DNA of 35,746 nucleotides from Clostridiales bacterium (GTDB taxonomy: Bacteria > Bacillota > Clostridia > Oscillospirales > CAG-272): positions 1 to 35,746 of the forward strand of contig JAAZAV010000015.1 in NCBI GenBank assembly GCA_012514145.1, in the 5' to 3' direction. Below the pieces are notes generated by a model that was not told where the DNA came from, did not search any database, and saw nothing but the letters and a program-made list of their open reading frames with translations. A program made the translations under genes and the position numbers. Shown one piece after another: positions 32,711 to 35,746 of the stretch. Positions within the stretch are counted from its first letter, which is position 1; the number at the start of each line of letters is the position of its first letter.

Positions 32711-34078
32711 ATGAAAACACTTAATACCGATGTTCTTGTTCTGGGTCTCGGTTCTGCCGGATCTGCCGCAGTGCGGAATGCGCTCGCCGGCGGGGCTTCG
32801 GTGATCGGCGCGGAACAGATGCCCGGTCCGGGAGGAACTTCCACCTTCGGAGGAGTCAACAACTGGGAGCCGGGAGTGTCTTTTGACGGCATCCACCGGG
32901 AAATAGCCCGCCGCCTGCTTGAAAGCGGAGACGCGTTTGTGGGTAAAACCACCGAATATGTCTCCTCCGCCAATCGGTATGCTATATCCGACCGCTCGGG
33001 AGACCCATACGAAACCACTTTGAAGCGGTTCGGCGTGCATGGGAACGATATGCGCCGGCTTCACTACGAGCCGGATGCCATGGCGGCGGTTCTTCAGGCG
33101 CTGATGGAAGAAGCGGATCCCGGCGGGGAGCTGACGCTTTTCTACAACACCCGATTTGTTTCGCTTGACACCCGCGACCGGCAGATATGCACCTGTGTTC
33201 TTAGTACGCCGGATGAGATTGTGACCGTCTGCCCCAAGATTGTGATCGACTGCACGGGCGATATTCTGCCTTCCCGTATGGCGGGATGTTCATGGGCGGT
33301 GGGAGAAGACCCCAAATATGCATACGGGGAAGAAGCCGCGCCCGAAAAGGCGACAAAGGTTCTCAACGGTATTACCCAGTGTTTCCGGATAACCGAGACG
33401 GGTATTGATATGCCCGGGGTACCGGAAAAATACAATGACGTCGATCTTACCGGCTGGGTTGAACACATGAACCGTACTCTTGGACCGGTGAGCTGCTTCA
33501 CTGTCTACCCCCGGGGAGGCATTTATGTGAACATGCTGCCCACCGCCGAGGGCGAGATGTACCTGCAGTACGATATGGAGGCGCTGAAGCACATCTGCGA
33601 ATCAAGGGCTTACCGGTACATGCGGTGGCTGGCGGAGAAAGGATACCTTCGTGGCTGGGAGATCACTCATATGTTCCCGCTCCTTGGAATCCGTGAGAGC
33701 TATCGGCTGGTGGGGCGGCATGTGCTGACTATCGACGATATCTACAACGGGTATGCGCCTTCTGTGGGCAGGGAACAGACTGTCGCATTGGCAGACCATG
33801 CCGCCGACACCCACGGTCGGGGAAGCCGCTGCAGCGACACATATCCGGGGTACGGGATTCCGTACAGCTGTCTGCTGCCGAAGGAAATCGACAATCTCCT
33901 TGTTGCCTGCCGAGGAGCCTCTTTCACCCATCTGGCAGCCTCCAGCGCCCGACTTTCGCGAACCATGCTCCAGCTTGGAGAAGCGGCGGGAACCGCGGCC
34001 GCGCTATGCATCCGCGACGGGATTTCTCCGGCGGAAGTGGATGTTGGAGAGCTTCGGAAAATCCGGAGGATAACATAA
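32711..34078 (+). CDS. FAD-dependent oxidoreductase (FAD_oxidored type)
   Basis: This 455 residue flavoprotein has the dinucleotide-binding loop GLGSAGSAAV (Gly12, Gly14, Gly17) at the N-terminus and GGTSTFGGVNNW shortly after, as in the FAD_oxidored family (PF12831). The middle strand PKIVIDCTGDILPSRMAG is the second FAD-contact block, and FPLLGIRESYRLVGRHVLT is the family's typical late motif. A final VACRGASFTHLAASSARLSRTMLQLGEAAGTAAAL closes the FAD site, in three parts. There is no signal peptide. It starts three bases after SBP5, with GGAAAG inside that gene as ribosome site. Family members oxidise varied substrates, often in sugar or polyol pathways. Linkage suggests that it acts on what SBP5 helps import. 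The reaction is unknown. Confidence 0.82.
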   Translation: MKTLNTDVLVLGLGSAGSAAVRNALAGGASVIGAEQMPGPGGTSTFGGVNNWEPGVSFDGIHREIARRLLESGDAFVGKTTEYVSSANRYAISDRSGDPYETTLKRFGVHGNDMRRLHYEPDAMAAVLQALMEEADPGGELTLFYNTRFVSLDTRDRQICTCVLSTPDEIVTVCPKIVIDCTGDILPSRMAGCSWAVGEDPKYAYGEEAAPEKATKVLNGITQCFRITETGIDMPGVPEKYNDVDLTGWVEHMNRTLGPVSCFTVYPRGGIYVNMLPTAEGEMYLQYDMEALKHICESRAYRYMRWLAEKGYLRGWEITHMFPLLGIRESYRLVGRHVLTIDDIYNGYAPSVGREQTVALADHAADTHGRGSRCSDTYPGYGIPYSCLLPKEIDNLLVACRGASFTHLAASSARLSRTMLQLGEAAGTAAALCIRDGISPAEVDVGELRKIRRIT

Positions 34079-34088
34079 CAGAATTACG

Positions 34089-34130
34089 CAAAACCGCTTT
34101 GCAGAGCCGTGACTTTGCAGAGCGGTTTTG
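34089..34130. terminator. Bidirectional terminator between FAD and sdpI-like genes
   Basis: Arms CAAAACCGCT (34089-34098) and AGCGGTTTTG (34121-34130) pair perfectly and carry A and T runs on each side. The inside contains two copies of TTTGCAGAG. It separates two convergent genes. Confidence 0.8.
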
Positions 34131-34146
34131 TATTTCTTTTGATTTG

Positions 34147-34812
34147 TTAATTATTCGGAAATTCTGATTTATAGTATCGATAAGATGCAATAACGCAGAG
34201 AATCAGCCAAACAACAGGCACGGCGGTCATTAAAAGCAGATTCCGGATGAACGACATAAAAGGAGCCGCAATAATCAGGACAAGTCCGCAGACCACGAAG
34301 GATATTCCCGCGAAGCGCTGACTTTTCTGCCAAACACTGTCGTTTGCCATGCTCCACTTTGTCCGTAAACCGAACAGCGAATTTCGCCGCATTTTCGGCA
34401 TGATGTTACCGATAAACACAAACAGTATACCTATTGCTATGCTTACGAATTTCAGAATATCCACATTTACCGCAGCCGCTGCATCGGGGGAATAATTGAT
34501 TGCTATGAGTATGAAGAAAAAACCGAGGGCAGAAAAGAAAAGCGTGGTGCAGATTCCCGCATACAGGAGAATCCTCTCGTTGACAGGCTCTCCCTTTTTG
34601 CCTTGCTTCTTTGCGTAAAGCATAAAAAACGCGCCCAGCAGAGAATTAAACAGCGGAATAATAAAGTACTCATACTTGTTCCCGAAACGGTCGGCTTCAC
34701 CCTTGAGATTATAGTGCAGCGGAACGGTCTCAGGAGAGAACACAAGCAGTATCGCCGTTCCGACAATGCTCAGAACAATCGCGGAATATATGAATACATA
34801 CAGTTTTTTCAA
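34147..34812 (-). CDS. sdpI: SdpI-family membrane protein
   Basis: This 221 residue integral membrane protein resembles SdpI of Bacillus subtilis, which protects against the SdpC toxin and signals to SdpR. The N-terminal part (KKLYVFIYSAIVLSIVG, then VPLHYNLKGEADRFG) is the DUF1648 domain. The C-terminal half has IGNIMPKMRRNSLFGLRTKW, the family's SdpI motif, followed by helices VVCGLVLIIAAPF and PVVWLILCVIASY. About six membrane helices are seen. The TTG at 34812 is preferred as start: AAGGGGG lies eight bases before it, five bases past the regulator stop. The upstream TTG at 34842 would overlap the regulator by 25 bases. No SdpC-like toxin is encoded here, so it may be an orphan immunity or envelope-stress protein. 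Confidence 0.85.
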   Translation of the reverse strand: MKKLYVFIYSAIVLSIVGTAILLVFSPETVPLHYNLKGEADRFGNKYEYFIIPLFNSLLGAFFMLYAKKQGKKGEPVNERILLYAGICTTLFFSALGFFFILIAINYSPDAAAAVNVDILKFVSIAIGILFVFIGNIMPKMRRNSLFGLRTKWSMANDSVWQKSQRFAGISFVVCGLVLIIAAPFMSFIRNLLLMTAVPVVWLILCVIASYRYYKSEFPNN

Positions 34813-34817
34813 TCTTG

Positions 34818-35078
34818 CTACCCCCTTAAATCTTTGAGCCAAAGAAGAGCTTCATCAAGAACCGAAGCGTTAAGCTCATAGAAAATATATTTGCCTTCCC
34901 GCCGGTCTCTGATAAGGTCGGCTTCTTTCAGAACCGACAGGTGCTTTGAAACCGCCGGCATACTGATATCAAAATGTTCTGCTATTTCTCCGGCTGACAG
35001 GCGTCCTTTCTTCAAAAGGTTTAGGATAGTCCTCCTTGTAGGGTCAGCCAGAGCGCGCATCGTATCCTGAATTCCCAT
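34818..35078 (-). CDS. sdpR: ArsR-family repressor, SdpR-like
   Basis: This 86 residue winged-helix repressor of the ArsR family begins MGIQDTMRALADPTRRTIL and has the helix-turn-helix LSAGEIAEHFDISMPAVSKHLSVL, with the wing RDRREGKYIFYEL. No metal-binding Cys pair is present, which fits the SdpR subgroup rather than metal sensors. The start at 35078 has GGCGGTG upstream; the open frame runs on another 21 codons without support. The sdpI-like gene follows directly. The palindrome at 35095-35116 just upstream is a likely operator for self-repression. In B. subtilis SdpI holds SdpR at the membrane when toxin is bound, and a like mechanism is inferred here. Confidence 0.87.
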   Translation of the reverse strand: MGIQDTMRALADPTRRTILNLLKKGRLSAGEIAEHFDISMPAVSKHLSVLKEADLIRDRREGKYIFYELNASVLDEALLWLKDLRG

Positions 35079-35094
35079 CGGATTCACCGCCAAA

Positions 35095-35116
35095 CATTTA
35101 ACCTTATGGTTAAATG
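35095..35116 (-). promoter_or_regulatory. Likely operator of the sdpR-like gene
   Basis: CATTTAACC (35095-35103) and GGTTAAATG (35108-35116) form a perfect 9 bp inverted repeat around TTAT, 16 bases upstream of the ArsR-type start. Position and symmetry fit a dimeric repressor site for self-control. Confidence 0.7.
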
Positions 35117-35235
35117 TACTCCAAAACTCTCCATTTGTCAATAAAATATCCGAATCTTTACGAAAGTTACGATTTATTCACATTTTCACCGGCGCAGTGT
35201 CTGCCGTCGGCAGCTGTTTCTGTTTCCCAATCCAT

Positions 35236-35568
35236 TTAATCTTCGTTGCCGTCACCTTCAAACGGGGAAGAAAACAGCTCGTTAACTATATCCGTCGCCT
35301 CGGGGAGCTGTTTAAAGAACACATAAAAACGTACCCTTTCACGCACCTGACCGATTTTGGCAGCCAAACCGGCGCCCAATACATTTTTCTGAATAAAGTG
35401 TATCTTATGCTGCTCAAGCACATCCGCCAGCATGCCGCTCCAAAGCTGCTCTTTCTCGACAAGAAAACACAGGTCGTCGGGTTTAGCCTGCCGGTCGCTT
35501 TTCCTGCCGCATACGGGGCAGACTTCTCCGTCAAATGCAAGCATGTAGATATCGCAATACCGTGACAT
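35236..35568 (-). CDS. Small zinc-ribbon protein with DUF2007-like domain
   Basis: This 110 residue protein begins MSRYCDIYMLAFDGEVCPVCGRKS, where CPVC and an earlier Cys may form part of a zinc site. The rest resembles the DUF2007 signal-transducing domain: LWSGMLADVLEQHKI (expected helix), then a strand region with GAGLAAKIG, VRFYVFFKQLPEATDIVNELF. The start at 35568 follows GAGGATTTATAAT; the frame runs on 14 codons further. It lies 158 bases from the sdpR-like gene on the same strand and is probably a separate unit. The function is unknown. The family match is by pattern. Confidence 0.65.
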   Translation of the reverse strand: MSRYCDIYMLAFDGEVCPVCGRKSDRQAKPDDLCFLVEKEQLWSGMLADVLEQHKIHFIQKNVLGAGLAAKIGQVRERVRFYVFFKQLPEATDIVNELFSSPFEGDGNED

Positions 35569-35674
35569 ATTATAAATCCTCTTTCTTAAAAAATGGCTGC
35601 TGCGATTCAAATATAATATAATTAAATTGCAATAGCAAGTTGAAATAGTTCACGAAGAATTTACGGTAGAGAAC

Positions 35675-35725
35675 GACTTTTGCTTTTGAGCGAGGAGCGC
35701 AGCGACGAGGGAAAAAGCAAAAGTC
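35675..35725. repeat. Hairpin at the window end
   Basis: Perfect 13 bp arms (35675-35687 and 35713-35725) begin GACTTTTGC and enclose GAGCGAGGAGCGC, AGCGACGAGG. T-rich and A-rich arms fit a terminator, but the GAGCGAGG-type core also recalls dispersed repeats. The gap 35569-35674 shows no gene. Confidence 0.5.
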
Positions 35726-35746
35726 TCGGCGCGTGTCGTGTCAGGC

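Noticed and set aside
1..35746. CRISPR array, tRNA, prophage or insertion sequence
   Set aside because: No regularly spaced repeats, tRNA-like folds, transposase, integrase or terminal repeats were seen.

Overview
The window looks like a chromosomal segment of a Gram-positive anaerobe of the Clostridia (Bacillota), probably a gut-type carbohydrate degrader. The reasons are a T-box riboswitch, TTGACA/TATAAT promoters with 17-18 base spacers, strong GGAGG ribosome sites, two glycyl radical enzymes (which need anaerobic conditions), many lipoprotein signal peptides, and an SdpR/SdpI-like pair. No rRNA, tRNA, CRISPR array, phage or transposase was seen. The species cannot be named from the sequence.

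Layout. 1-3,320 (minus strand): a solute-binding lipoprotein (SBP1), a secreted CBM6-like protein and a methylguanine-DNA methyltransferase. 3,459-7,741: SBP2, a flavodoxin on the opposite strand, then a promoter, a gene remnant, an amidohydrolase and an AAC(3)-fold acetyltransferase. 7,894-15,543 (minus strand): a housekeeping operon, T-box leader then aspS, gatC, gatA, gatB, followed by a metallophosphoesterase lipoprotein and a CE15-type esterase. 15,606-24,673 (plus strand): glycyl radical enzyme 1, SBP3, a GH127-type arabinofuranosidase-like enzyme, an SGNH hydrolase and glycyl radical enzyme 2. 24,720-29,284: a YfcE-like phosphodiesterase, a TIM-barrel glycosidase-like protein, SBP4 and a small protein. 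29,417-30,891: an AT-rich, probably transferred zinc-ribbon gene with a frameshift. 31,083-34,130: SBP5 and an FAD oxidoreductase. 34,147-35,568: an sdpI/sdpR-like pair and a small zinc-ribbon protein.

How the genes may work together. Five members of one solute-binding lipoprotein family lie in 32 kb with no ABC permease or ATPase. Three sit directly next to a different enzyme: a glycyl radical enzyme, a glycosidase-like protein and an FAD oxidoreductase. The enzymes for plant-type sugars (GH127, CE15-like, SGNH, TIM-barrel) show no signal peptide, so they probably act in the cytoplasm on imported oligosaccharides. The binding proteins may deliver substrates to shared permeases encoded elsewhere, or act as surface sensors or scavengers.

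The most striking single observation is in the aspS-gatCAB operon. The leader appears to sense tRNA-Asn, and AspRS carries a His associated with non-discriminating enzymes, so the operon looks designed for Asn-tRNA formation by transamidation. Yet GatA is about 80 residues short and has lost the amidase Lys, the nucleophile Ser and the glycine/serine-rich active-site loop. If the reading is right, this is a GatCAB complex that cannot take ammonia from glutamine in the usual way.
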